A stretch of DNA of 64,000 nucleotides. Origin: Thiomicrorhabdus immobilis (GTDB lineage: Bacteria; Pseudomonadota; Gammaproteobacteria; Thiomicrospirales; Thiomicrospiraceae). Each line of letters starts with the position of its first letter. Positions within the stretch are counted from its first letter, which is position 1. Positions 21,201 to 26,312 of this stretch are shown here, piece after piece. The notes beneath the pieces were generated by a model. It saw nothing but the letters and a program-made list of their open reading frames with translations, did not search any database and was not told the DNA's origin. Made by a program: the position numbers and the translations under genes. The stretch spans positions 124,001-188,000 of the forward strand of contig NZ_AP024202.1 of assembly GCF_021654855.1 (NCBI RefSeq), in the 5' to 3' direction.

Positions 21201-22069
21201 ACGGTGGTGCTCCGATGACGATTTCCGAGCAACTAGCCAATGAACTTGGCTTGGCGGTTTCATATGATACTGGCGGTTTGAATCTTCTAGGATTAGTGAG
21301 TTTAGGTGGTAGTTATTCGATTACCATCACGGCAACTGATGGTGGTGAGATTGATAATCAGGTTATCAACGAGTTATTAGGTACGGTTGAGTTTAATCAA
21401 GCGTTAATAGCTGATTTAGGTCTTTTAACTTCAACAACAATCACGGCAACGGATACAACCGGTTTAAGTGATACAGAAACGGTTGGTAATTTAATTGATG
21501 TTAACTTGCTGGATAATTCAATTGAAGACAACGGTATTTATGAAGGCACTACCGGCGATGATACGCTTGTAGGAACCAGCGATTCAGATCGTATCTACGG
21601 TTACGAAGGTAACGATACCCTAAGCGGTGGTGAGGGTAATGACCTGCTTCGTGGCGGTGCAGGTGATGATATGCTTGATGGTGGTGCTGGCAATGATCTG
21701 CTTTACGGTGGTGAGGGCGATGATATCCTGACTGGCGGTACGGGTGCGGATGTCTTTGTGATTGAACCAGATAGCACCGGCGGTAGCACAACGATTACTG
21801 ACTATAATAAAGCCGAAGGCGACGTTTTAGACTTAAGTGAAGTGATTGATGATTCAGCAACAGAGGGAACGCTGGAGCAGTATCTCAATTTCACTAATCT
21901 TGATGCCGATGGCAATGAAGTTGCTGCAGGTGATGCGAATGCGGTTAATACCAAAATCACGGTTGATTCGAATGGTTCAGCGAGTGGTGGTGATATTAGT
22001 ACCATCTATCTTGATAACCAAGTTATCGACAATATCAATGATTTGAATATCGACTTTCAAAATGACTGA
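6221..22069 (+). CDS. Giant LapA-like RTX adhesin secreted by a type I system
   Basis: A 5282-residue repeat protein, probably an outer-surface biofilm adhesin. Residues 1-110 form a LapA-type N-terminal retention module ending in TAAG at 107-110, the motif cut by LapG-family periplasmic proteases. Residues 170-2045 are fourteen 134-residue Calx-beta-like repeats. A divergent Calx-beta, a T1SS-associated repeat and a further Calx-beta follow. About eleven diverged Calx-beta repeats (DNA 14320-18210) come next, then Ig/cadherin-like and VCBS-like domains. A VWA domain at about residues 4358-4560 has the MIDAS motif DVSGS. The C-terminus has RTX nonapeptides (GGEGNDLLR, GGAGDDMLD, GGAGNDLLY, GGEGDDILT, near 5107-5190) and a type I secretion signal region. 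No Cys-rich part and no Sec signal peptide are present. Its exporter (LapBCE-like) and LapD/LapG are not in the window. The gene is monocistronic, with a terminator after the stop. It lacks the ACCAGGCCTGGT palindrome found throughout the rest of the window. Confidence 0.9.
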   Translation: MSTIVGEVSKLEGVVRAINPATGESRVLQAGDEVFAGEVIQTSGKGGIVIDMANGTLLTLGRDTQMRLDDDVAGQANMVDSGTEGAVDIAALQQAVLEGNFDALEATAAGDALVFGSASDGGVFVERIASTGQVTSGFDTTTENQTFTDVTRYTGEEIAPGVTPATPVIPTISVADAGTINEGSDASFIVTLSNPMEAAHDISLSTTLGTAEANDIGAMTVSYNDGVNDIVIPQNTDGSYTVPAGVTSLTVDVATTQDDVYEGPETFSLTAGSTLVGSDTGSATIVDDGTGTPPPGTPVDNDIPTISVADAGTINEGSDASFIVTLSNPMEAAHDISLSTTLGTAEANDIGAMTVSYNDGVNDIVITQNTDGSYTVPAGVTSLTVDVATTQDDVYEGPETFSLTAGSALVGSDTGSATIVDDGTGTPPPGTPVDNDIPTISVADAGTINEGSDASFIVTLSNPMEAAHDISLSTTLGTAEANDIGAMTVSYNDGVNDIVIPQNTDGSYTVPAGVTSLTVDVATTQDDVYEGPETFSLTAGSALVGSDTGSATIVDDGTGTPPPGTPVDNDIPTISVADAGTINEGSDASFIVTLSNPMEAAHDISLSTTLGTAEANDIGAMTVSYNDGVNDIVIPQNTDGSYTVPAGVTSLTVDVATTQDDVYEGPETFSLTAGSTLVGSDTGSATIVDDGTGTPPPGTPVDNDIPTISVADAGTINEGSDASFIVTLSNPMEAAHDISLSTTLGTAEANDIGAMTVSYNDGVNDIVITQNTDGSYTVPAGVTSLTVDVATTQDDVYEGPETFSLTAGSALVGSDTGSATIVDDGTGTPPPGTPVDNDIPTISVADAGTINEGSDASFIVTLSNPMEAAHDISLSTTLGTAEANDIGAMTVSYNDGVNDIVIPQNTDGSYTVPAGVTSLTVDVATTQDDVYEGPETFSLTAGSALVGSDTGSATIVDDGTGTPPPGTPVDNDIPTISVADAGTINEGSDASFIVTLSNPMEAAHDISLSTTLGTAEANDIGAMTVSYNDGVNDIVITQNTDGSYTVPAGVTSLTVDVATTQDDVYEGPETFSLTAGSTLVGSDTGSATIVDDGTGTPPPGTPVDNDIPTISVADAGTINEGSDASFIVTLSNPMEAAHDISLSTTLGTAEANDIGAMTVSYNDGVNDIVITQNTDGSYTVPAGVTSLTVDVVTTQDDVYEGPETFSLTAGSTLVGSDTGSATIVDDGTGTPPPGTPVDNDIPTISVADAGTINEGSDASFIVTLSNPMEAAHDISLSTTLGTAEANDIGAMTVSYNDGVNDIVIPQNTDGSYTVPAGVTSLTVDVVTTQDDVYEGPETFSLTAGSALVGSDTGSATIVDDGTGTPPPGTPVDNDIPTISVADAGTINEGSDASFIVTLSNPMEAAHDISLSTTLGTAEANDIGAMTVSYNDGVNDIVITQNTDGSYTVPAGVTSLTVDVVTTQDDVYEGPETFSLTAGSALVGSDTGSATIVDDGTGTPPPGTPVDNDIPTISVADAGTINEGSDASFIVTLSNPMEAAHDISLSTTLGTAEANDIGAMTVSYNDGVNDIVIPQNTDGSYTVPAGVTSLTVDVATTQDDVYEGPETFSLTAGSALVGSDTGSATIVDDGTGTPPPGTPVDNDIPTISVADAGTINEGSDASFIVTLSNPMEAAHDISLSTTLGTAEANDIGAMTVSYNDGVNDIVIPQNTDGSYTVPAGVTSLTVDVATTQDDVYEGPETFSLTAGSTLVGSDTGSATIVDDGTGTPPPGTPVDNDIPTISVADAGTINEGSDASFIVTLSNPMEAAHDISLSTTLGTAEANDIGAMTVSYNDGVNDIVITQNTDGSYTVPAGVTSLTVDVATTQDDVYEGPETFSLTAGSALVGSDTGSATIVDDGTGTPPPGTPVDNDIPTISVADAGTINEGSDASFIVTLSNPMEAAHDISLSTTLGTAEANDIGAMTVSYNDGVNDIVIPQNTDGSYTVPAGVTSLTVDVATTQDDVYEGPETFSLTAGSALVGSDTGSATIVDDGTGTPPPGTPVDNDIPVVSISAIDNSALEGDVNNSTIVFKVTQDNLSDFDSVVTIKPAFGDTAITDFSQISYTDVNGNVQTLTTQQEIADFFTNGVEVMIPAGSTEAPVITFTAADDHYIEQDESFSLTVQSVTNSVVSATQNSADATILDDDNAPTTIDVTARVSEEGLSGGLADTSGANAGDDTTNNTTFTGTLAQDLDGDSLSISFTAPTSTLTSDGHQIIWSGEGSNHLTGYTSESIVLGLGDISLAASVAIGDVASVEITALASTGTLELFDGNAWVAVGVGQTISNTDIIEGNLRFTPSSDANDSPLVDIGVKVSVLGGALDVDATLAIDVSEQNTIVTVDADTSGGYTVTLSGPVDHPVNSVEDTLSFDVGFVASDGYNQSTPSTLTVVVEDDMPDGTIIKADLGLDNSGIDALVDVLSLSDNFSFDSLTNTISNTLTIDLNNLVKFGADGPGSISLKTGLGWALDDEGVLVSVDGLSATIDSNNMLSLTQADILNSTLNGKVYLPVYITDADGDEVQTSIEVDIKAVISSDPDINVSDVAVSEGDIAVFDIDMQPSLVPVTMNLALADTTTEANDFDHNTSNIVLTYQTLLGEQTITANPDGSFTIPALVTGLQAKVQTTDDNGNPVYEGPEGFTLTASVGANSDSGVGTIYDDGSFIDNDIPSLSINDVSVNEDQGSMTFTVTLSNPSDFVTTVDYASSNGTATAGLDYTAVSGSLSFAPGELTKTITVPVTDDFIAEGSETLDVILSNPVNATIGDGTGLGIISDEPVPGTADTITVSLSGDTTVTEGGTANYTVTLSETAITAMDVVVVTGHVTTDNGDLVPTTMTVTVPAGSDHVDFSVSNIDDAYAEGDESYTVTLSGVTTGGGFEAVNVNKTPVETVIKDNTIPNTEVDDEVINITLTGDASVAEGGTATYTVTLDQPAATAMQVEVQTGHITTDNGDLVPTTMMVTIPAGVSSANFTVSNNEDTTAEGNEDYQVALTGNNTVGGGFETININTAPVETTIVDNDVLSISINDVTVNEDAGTMTFTVSLSTDSTTDVTFDYASADNGSALAGSDYTAVSGSGVITAGNTSTTITVPITDDYIAENPETFLMNLSNISPSVVVADAQGVGTITDEATPGSEDTITVSIDGTAIVAEGETASYTVTTDKPVVTDMTVDVAYNYISAETGDIVEGIATVTIPAGSSTSAPFNVATVDDAYLEGDEVFNVTISNPQGGGAENVVIGTAAQATTIKDGADEPDGGTGTDDTATVSISGDTSVIEGNTAAYTISVDKAPSVDMTIDVTYTYTSADSGDINTGITQVTIPAGQLSVPLNVATIDDAYAEGDEVYSVVISNPSQGGFENIVLGTDTASTTISDNSTPGTEPNDEVINVTLMGDSTVSEGGQATYTISVDQPTATAMDVEVIVGHIQTDNGDLTPVTQMVTIPQGATSIQFTVDNNDDNLTEGNELYSVALTGITSGGGFETINVNTSPVETNIIDDEGTPSLVINNVTVNEDAGTLEFTVTLSNPTTSEVTFDYASSDNSALAGSDYTAVSGSGSIAAGTTTTTITVPITDDYIKENPETFFMNLSNPSANAQIADAQGVGTITDEGTPGAEDTVTLTLSGDAQVEESTQAAYTVTADKPVVTDLTVTVTTGHITTEDGDYVAITQNVTIPAGQTSVDFTVDTIDDAYAEGSEDFTVTMSNPVGGGVENIVLGSSQVTTSIVDESSPASEDTATVSISGATSVVEGESASYTVMVDRIPTTDLIVTVQTGHITTEDGDYVPLNTTVTIPAGQTSVNFTVSTNDDALAESSEDYKVSLTGTSGGGFENTIIGVNSVTTAITDETNPYNPNDPDQPNERDSGAVLSISGSTSTIEGDAVEYTLSVTNAPVQDMDVEVSIANVTTDGDVVVETRTVTILAGQTTATFTVDNIEDQIKENTESYTVSISNYATGGYEAVELGNSSIETFITDDDEAPEVTTIPPQNDEDATAVSFDVSSFFTDDSSLTYSVTGLPPGLSINSSTGEITGSLDNSASQGGAGGVYSVTITATDGFNPPAVTSFDWTVTNPGPDAVDDGIILVAEDSFGTIIHVLDNDQDPDSDDLSIVATTNPANGSIIVNGDGTITYIPNPNYNGPDSFTYTISDGEGGIDTATVNVNVTPVNDAPTITLGDEISVSEAGLEAGGTGELADGDASNNSDTSEKASGTFTISDGDGLADITTISFDETGTNGSTATFTLGVNGIADWSDLIGQTFNTDNGTVEITSYSNGQFGYDFTLISSATNVNNADASNSFRIGVSDGESDTQYATVDINIADDTPIAYDNEVTLTEGQSSGSDGSTNLILTLDVSGSMDTAVDGSTKTRFEIARDALVDLITKYDAQGDTAVNLTLFGRDAMNMGWMTASEAVNYLDTLVLHWNDSGYTNGLYSSGSTVAVNVGGTDYLDAINSTMSVNDFVDHPASQTIAYFLSDGDPNDNASSVDSDSDSAIVNWESFISSNMDDLHVVAIGSNVQNPIYLNTIQVLADKADTSGKEYIEVTDETQLSATLSTTVVEIEPTQGSVVVDSTSGNLVDQSGADGWADVKLVSVEYNGTTYTFDATNTEFTIETAAGTVTIDNQGAYSFTSIGDVADDVVSHVTYTVQDSDGSTASADLILTTTDSSEVVAYDNTNQATVQLVEVQASESTEQLYDLTLTATDKGRGDTVTGERTFSIAEGTTGSIEFDLRVNDFEFVLGDSYTWALMKNDGSGEVIQTVTYNLPDDEFNITVSNLVAGDYKLVLTANDSGIGDKRYDLSVSLQNIDVVSTTPHSWKVQTGSVSGNVITDVNAAGEVDDKGSEGASLSIWNGTEFVDVPVSGTTVIGTYGTLEISSNGSYTYTPNADISNTGEQDSFTYKLTQPDGDSDTAQLTIDIVQPPVAPVVDIQDSNSLLGLIGVEALNLLDFGAHQTFTAFDANSNLKSVTLTTGSLLGVNLIDGGAPMTISEQLANELGLAVSYDTGGLNLLGLVSLGGSYSITITATDGGEIDNQVINELLGTVEFNQALIADLGLLTSTTITATDTTGLSDTETVGNLIDVNLLDNSIEDNGIYEGTTGDDTLVGTSDSDRIYGYEGNDTLSGGEGNDLLRGGAGDDMLDGGAGNDLLYGGEGDDILTGGTGADVFVIEPDSTGGSTTITDYNKAEGDVLDLSEVIDDSATEGTLEQYLNFTNLDADGNEVAAGDANAVNTKITVDSNGSASGGDISTIYLDNQVIDNINDLNIDFQND
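6728..12355 (+). repeat. Fourteen tandem 402-bp repeats within the adhesin gene
   Basis: Fourteen units of exactly 402 bp (134 codons) run without interruption, beginning at the Pro codon of IPTISVADAG. They differ at only a few sites: GCC/GCT in the Ala-Gly pair, CCC/ACC (PQN or TQN), GCC/GTA (VATT or VVTT), and ACG/GCG (STLVG or SALVG) with linked silent changes. Each unit carries a Calx-beta-like core (VYEGPETFSLTAGS) and a proline-rich linker (GTGTPPPGTPVDND). Units 3-6 and 11-14 share the same series of variants, which points to block duplication or gene conversion. Confidence 0.95.
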
Positions 22070-22085
22070 TATTTAACCTAAATTA

Positions 22086-22115
22086 AAAGGGCACCATTCA
22101 AGTGCCCTTTTTTTT
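22086..22115 (+). terminator. Intrinsic terminator of the adhesin gene
   Basis: AAAGGGCAC and GTGCCCTTT arms with a 7-base loop, followed by T's, starting 17 bp after the adhesin stop. Confidence 0.88.
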
Positions 22116-22128
22116 AGATTCAATTTTA

Positions 22129-22155
22129 TTGAGATATTTTTTAAACCGTTATAAT
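22129..22155 (+). promoter_or_regulatory. Candidate sigma-70 promoter of the kinase gene
   Basis: A perfect -10 box TATAAT (22150-22155) has TTGAGA 15 bp upstream (22129-22134), which is a short spacer. Since a terminator separates the adhesin from the kinase, the kinase needs its own promoter, and this is the best candidate. Confidence 0.45.
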
Positions 22156-22193
22156 GGTTTAGATATGTTGCAAAGAATGGAGAAAACTAAGGT

Positions 22194-23561
22194 ATGTCTG
22201 ATGAGGTTTTACCTGTGTTGGAACAACAGCCCGATTTGAGTAAGGTCAAGCTGCTTTTAGAGGGGGATATCGCTTCTATTTATAAGGTTAAGCAAACGAC
22301 TGAAGCAGGTGTTGTGCGTAAACAGATTGTGCGGGTTATTGACGATATTAGCCACTATCAGGCTGTGAAGCGTGAAAAGGATTTGTTGCATTATTTAAAT
22401 CAGTTTCCAGAATTCATGCACTTTAATGAAATCCGCAAAGTCGGATTTCGTTACCTGCAGTTTTTTGATTTTGTGGGTAAACGTACCCTTTCCCAAACAA
22501 TTAAAAAGAAAGGTCCCTTACCGGTCAAGACCGCGAAACAATTGCTGGGTGATTTGCTTGCTATTCTAGAAAGAGTTCACCATGTTGGGTTTGTCCATGG
22601 TGATATTCGACCCGACAATATCATTATGGGAGACAAGCAGGCCTACCTCATTGATTGGTCGCATTCGATACCTTCATTAAGTTCATATGACTCGGAAACT
22701 ATGTGTGGTGATAAACGTTATTTTGCACCAGAGCGTTTAAATGGCCAGGTAGAAGAGGCTAGTGATATCTATTCATTGGGTTGCACTTTGTACTTTGCCT
22801 TAACCGGCAAACATATTTATCGCTTAGATAAGGTCAACGATGAGGCTAAACAGCTTTGGGCACATGCACACCACACGGTCCATAAAATGAATAAGTTACC
22901 TATTTTTTGGCGTTATCTTATTTTCTGGATGACCCAGAAAGACCCGGAAAAGCGACCAGGCCTGGCTGAATTGAATGCTTGGTTAGAAGATTTCACGGTT
23001 CCTGATTGGGTTCGTCAGATGAGTGTTAGGGTCGATAAATCCTATCCTGAAGACCCTATGACGGTTTTGGCAGATGAGCATTATATGTATCCAATCTTTA
23101 AAAAGGCGTTGGAGAGCGAACAATCCGGTGATTTGGATACCGCTTTCAACCTTTATGAAAACTGTGCGTTTAGAGATTATTCACGTGCAGAAAATAATTT
23201 GGGTCGGATGTATGAGCAGGGTAAACCGGTAAGGGAATCCTATGCGATGGCCGCCAATATGTACCAACAGGCTTTCGAGAAAGGCAACCCTTATGCCGCT
23301 TATAATTTGGCGCGCTTGTTTGAACAAGGTTTGGGTATGCCTACCAACTTGGAACATGCTTTTAAGTTGTATCGTTATGCCGCGATGCGGGGTAACTTGG
23401 AAGCGCAAAATGCATTGGCGATGATGTATTTAGAAGGAAGAGGTACCGCCAAGAATGTGACTCAAGCCCGTTCTTGGTTTGGTTTGGCCGCCCAATATGG
23501 CCATGCCGCCGCAAAGAAAAATATTCGCACCCTCTTAAAAGAGTCAAAAACAATCATTTGA
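22194..23561 (+). CDS. Ser/Thr protein kinase-like protein with C-terminal Sel1 repeats
   Basis: A 455-residue cytoplasmic protein. Residues 15-270 are a eukaryotic-type kinase domain. The catalytic loop HGDIRPDN (135-142) keeps the Asp and Asn, IDWS (153-156) replaces DFG but keeps the Asp, and APERL and SDIYSLG follow. The beta-3 lysine of the usual VAIK motif appears to be Arg47 (IVRVI), and the Gly-rich loop is poor (GDIASIYKV), so ATP binding may be atypical. Residues from about 300 form Sel1-like repeats (for example NNLGRMYEQGKPV, YNLARLFEQGLGM, NALAMMYLEGRGT), which mediate protein contacts. It lies 125 bp downstream of the adhesin and behind the adhesin terminator. A role in adhesin control is only a positional guess. 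A one-mismatch palindrome copy at 22955 is read as Arg-Pro-Gly-Leu-Ala. Confidence 0.85.
   Translation: MSDEVLPVLEQQPDLSKVKLLLEGDIASIYKVKQTTEAGVVRKQIVRVIDDISHYQAVKREKDLLHYLNQFPEFMHFNEIRKVGFRYLQFFDFVGKRTLSQTIKKKGPLPVKTAKQLLGDLLAILERVHHVGFVHGDIRPDNIIMGDKQAYLIDWSHSIPSLSSYDSETMCGDKRYFAPERLNGQVEEASDIYSLGCTLYFALTGKHIYRLDKVNDEAKQLWAHAHHTVHKMNKLPIFWRYLIFWMTQKDPEKRPGLAELNAWLEDFTVPDWVRQMSVRVDKSYPEDPMTVLADEHYMYPIFKKALESEQSGDLDTAFNLYENCAFRDYSRAENNLGRMYEQGKPVRESYAMAANMYQQAFEKGNPYAAYNLARLFEQGLGMPTNLEHAFKLYRYAAMRGNLEAQNALAMMYLEGRGTAKNVTQARSWFGLAAQYGHAAAKKNIRTLLKESKTII
22955..22966. repeat. Palindrome variant ACCAGGCCTGGC inside the kinase gene
   Basis: One mismatch at the last base. The 10-bp core is intact. 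Confidence 0.75.
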
Positions 23562-23597
23562 TTTGAGAGGTTAGCTCAAGCCAATAAATGAACCTTC

Positions 23598-23646
23598 AAG
23601 GTCAAGACATACTGAGATTTTACTTGGTGGTTTTGGCCTTTTTTTA
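23598..23646 (+). terminator. Possible terminator of the kinase gene
   Basis: AAGGTCAA (23598-23605) can pair with TTGGCCTT (23633-23640) with one G-U pair across a long loop, followed by a T-run. The long loop lowers confidence. Confidence 0.35.
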
Positions 23647-23659
23647 TATCAAAATCATG

Positions 23660-23671
23660 ACCAGGCCTGGT
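23660..23671. repeat. ACCAGGCCTGGT palindrome, exact, between convergent genes
   Basis: Exact copy between the ends of the kinase gene (+) and the 135-residue unknown (-). Flanks extend it only to TGACC/GGTTA and are not self-complementary. Confidence 0.9.
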
Positions 23672-23731
23672 TATCTCTGGTTATCTACTGAGTAGCTGAA
23701 AAGTTATCGAGTCATGCTCAAAGGTCAGATT

Positions 23732-24139
23732 TTAGCGTTTTTGTTTGAGTAAATTGGCAAACGTTTTTAACCATTCACTGAATATCGGGTACTCTTCACG
23801 GCTCATTTCAATGACTTCTTTTACCGAATAGAGATTTAACGGCAATCCGATGCTGGAACAGGCCGCTTTCATCAAGTAAAGCAACTCTTCTTTTGTAAAG
23901 TTGGGATTGGGTAAAAAGTAAGTCGTTTTGGCTAAGAGCGTCGCATTGATAATCTCTGGCCATAATTTCTCAGGCACACGATGTTCATGCAATAAATCCT
24001 GATTAGGTTCATCGGCTTGCCACATTAAAAGCAGTTCATTTAATGGTGTCAATGTTAGCAAATGTTCGGCAATATCCCTTGCATGAGGTGGCAACTTTAA
24101 AAGCCCGGCCGTTTCGTATTTATTTTCTATTAGGTGCAT
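23732..24139 (-). CDS. Hypothetical cytoplasmic protein
   Basis: A 135-residue soluble protein that I do not recognise. It has no signal peptide, membrane helix or Cys cluster. Composition is that of a folded, mostly helical protein (LLTLTPLNELLLMWQAD, FTKEELLYLMKAACSSIGLPL). It converges with the kinase gene and diverges from apt across 172 bp. The ribosome-binding site before the ATG at 24139 is weak. Its good helical pattern and lack of overlap with other genes support it being real. Function unknown. Confidence 0.6.
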   Translation of the reverse strand: MHLIENKYETAGLLKLPPHARDIAEHLLTLTPLNELLLMWQADEPNQDLLHEHRVPEKLWPEIINATLLAKTTYFLPNPNFTKEELLYLMKAACSSIGLPLNLYSVKEVIEMSREEYPIFSEWLKTFANLLKQKR

Positions 24140-24311
24140 AAGATATTTTGCTGATTAAACCATTATTTAGAAAGCCCAAAAGGCAATAGAATTGTTAGAA
24201 TAATCATTTATTATTACAGAGTAAAGATGGTTTTCATAAGCCATGCTCGATTTTTGTTACTTTGGTCTTTTTTACAATGCGACATTCAATCAATAAAGTG
24301 AAAGGAAAATT

Positions 24312-24830
24312 ATGGCCCACCACCCATTAGCGCAATATTTAGACTCTGTTCCGGATTTTCCAAAACCAGGTATTCTATTCAGTGATATCTCCCCTCTTTT
24401 AAAAAGCCATTTCGCAGAAACGATTGACGCCATCAGCGACTTGTTTTCACAGCAAGAGTGGGATGAGATTGACTGTTTGGCTGGAATTGAGTCTCGTGGT
24501 TTTATTTTTGCCGCCGCTTTAGCCTATAAGCACAAAAAAGGCTTTATCAAGGTGAGAAAACCGGGCAAATTGCCTAATGTCGCCGCATCCATCGAGTATG
24601 GTTTGGAATACGGTACGGACAGGCTTGAGATGCAGAAAGGGGATGGCAGTAAGATTGTTTTATTGGATGACTTGATCGCTACAGGTGGTTCAATGGGAGC
24701 GGCGGCGGCTTTGTGTGAAGAGGTTGGTTATAACGTTTATGGCATGGCATGCTTAATTGACTTGGCAAGTTTGAACAGCTTTAAATACAACGATATGGTT
24801 GTCCGTTCAGTCATACAATTTAACGATTAA
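24312..24830 (+). CDS. apt: Adenine phosphoribosyltransferase
   Basis: Cytoplasmic purine-salvage enzyme: adenine plus PRPP gives AMP and pyrophosphate. The 172-residue length is standard. The start region DSVPDFPKPGILFSDISPLL is the Apt N-terminal signature, CLAGIESRGFIFAAALA is the base-binding region, and VLLDDLIATGGS is the PRPP-binding motif. AAAGGA lies just before the ATG. The diguanylate cyclase gene follows after 23 bp and is probably co-transcribed. Confidence 0.96.
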   Translation: MAHHPLAQYLDSVPDFPKPGILFSDISPLLKSHFAETIDAISDLFSQQEWDEIDCLAGIESRGFIFAAALAYKHKKGFIKVRKPGKLPNVAASIEYGLEYGTDRLEMQKGDGSKIVLLDDLIATGGSMGAAAALCEEVGYNVYGMACLIDLASLNSFKYNDMVVRSVIQFND

Positions 24831-24853
24831 CCTTGTTGATACAGGACATTTGA

Positions 24854-26233
24854 ATGCAAATCCCTAGACTTACCAAAAGTATCTTTTTAGACCAATTCAT
24901 TTACATGCAAGTGGTGGGTGTAATCATTGGTTTAGCCTTTCCTCACTTTCTTGTATGGTACGGTTTTCCAGAAAGTGAAGTGCTGACTTGGGAGTTCTAT
25001 TTGGTCACGCAAATTGCCGGACAAATGGTCGGTTTGCTGAGCTTTTTGATGATTTCGATGGTTATTAGACCGCATTTGAAGCAATTGGCGTTGAAAATGC
25101 AGGATATCGCAGAGGGTTTACAGGAAAAGGATTTTATCGATTACTCCGTAAAGTGCCATGAGCAACTTTGTACCATGGAAGTGCTTTCCAATGATGAAAT
25201 CGGCGTAAGCGCCAGTGCCTACAATCAGCTATTAGCCGCGTTATTGTCCTCTCATGAAAATGAACAGGTCTTCAATAAATTCACTAAGGTTATGTCACAA
25301 AACCTTGAAGTGGAGACGCTCTCCGAAGAGACCATTAACCTACTTATTTCAGCAACCAAAATAGAAGCTGCAGCTATTTTATTGTACAAAAATGGTGAAA
25401 TCGTGGTGGAAGCGACTCAGGGTATATTTCATCCTGAAACGCTCACCGAGCATACCACGGTGCTTGATGCGATTAATAAAGGTAAAGCCCAAAGGATTAC
25501 CTTGCCCAAGCATATCCAGTTAGATGGGGTTTTAACGCAATTTACCCCAACGGAAGTGTTCATTGAGCCGATTGAGTTTAAAGGGACTCATTTAGGGGTG
25601 ATGGTTGCTGCAACCGGCTCAGAAATGGCCGATGAACGTACCAATACGACGTTACATTTGTTTGCCCGTAGCATGGGATTGGCACTCAACAATGCATTGA
25701 TACATTCCAAATTCCAGAGATTGGCGGCCTATGATGGATTGACCAATGTCTACAACCGCCGTTTTGGAATGGCTCGTCTTAAAGAAGATTTTGGCCGGGC
25801 AACTCGAGAGCAATCCGCATTGAGTGTGATAATGGTGGATATCGACCACTTTAAGAAAATAAATGATAACTATGGTCATTTGGTGGGTGATAAAGCGATT
25901 ATTCTGATCGCTTCGATTCTTAAGAAGACCTTGCGTGATGGCGATATTGTGGTGCGTTATGGTGGTGAAGAGTTCTTGATGATTTTACAAGGTGCTAGCA
26001 CCAAAGACGCGCTTGATGTCAGTGAAAGAATTCGCCATCAAGTTCAAGATACGATTTTCACAGAAGGTGATCAGCGAATCGATATTACCGTCAGTGTGGG
26101 CGTCTGTGGTTTCCCTGAAGTCCAAGTGCCTGATGAAGTGATGTTGATTGATAAAGCCGATCAAGCACTGTATCAAGCGAAACAGACTGGGCGTAACAAG
26201 GTCATTGCTTATGGAACGGCTTTGGCAGCTTGA
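24854..26233 (+). CDS. Membrane GAF-GGDEF diguanylate cyclase
   Basis: A 459-residue protein predicted to make cyclic-di-GMP from two GTP. Two membrane helices lie near the N-terminus (about residues 14-36 and 50-72), followed by a HAMP-like linker, a GAF-like sensor region (about 130-285) and a GGDEF domain (about 290-455). The active-site motif is GGEEF near residue 370. An inhibitory I-site RDGD lies five residues upstream, so product inhibition is expected. An AGGA ribosome-binding site precedes the ATG and the gene follows apt closely. The signal sensed by the GAF-like region is unknown. Confidence 0.88.
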   Translation: MQIPRLTKSIFLDQFIYMQVVGVIIGLAFPHFLVWYGFPESEVLTWEFYLVTQIAGQMVGLLSFLMISMVIRPHLKQLALKMQDIAEGLQEKDFIDYSVKCHEQLCTMEVLSNDEIGVSASAYNQLLAALLSSHENEQVFNKFTKVMSQNLEVETLSEETINLLISATKIEAAAILLYKNGEIVVEATQGIFHPETLTEHTTVLDAINKGKAQRITLPKHIQLDGVLTQFTPTEVFIEPIEFKGTHLGVMVAATGSEMADERTNTTLHLFARSMGLALNNALIHSKFQRLAAYDGLTNVYNRRFGMARLKEDFGRATREQSALSVIMVDIDHFKKINDNYGHLVGDKAIILIASILKKTLRDGDIVVRYGGEEFLMILQGASTKDALDVSERIRHQVQDTIFTEGDQRIDITVSVGVCGFPEVQVPDEVMLIDKADQALYQAKQTGRNKVIAYGTALAA

Positions 26234-26250
26234 TGGTTTTTCGCTTCTAA

Positions 26251-26284
26251 ATCAAACCTACCAGGCCTGGTAGGTTTGATTTCT
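26251..26284. terminator. 30-bp perfect palindrome with ACCAGGCCTGGT core between convergent genes
   Basis: The exact core (26260-26271) is extended by 9 self-complementary bases on each side to a 30-bp perfect inverted repeat (26251-26280). It lies 17 bp past the diguanylate cyclase stop and 32 bp from the rsuA stop, and is a likely two-way transcription stop with modest T content. Confidence 0.65.
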
Positions 26285-26312
26285 GCAAAAGTTTTGTCTT
26301 AAAAAGGCGGGT

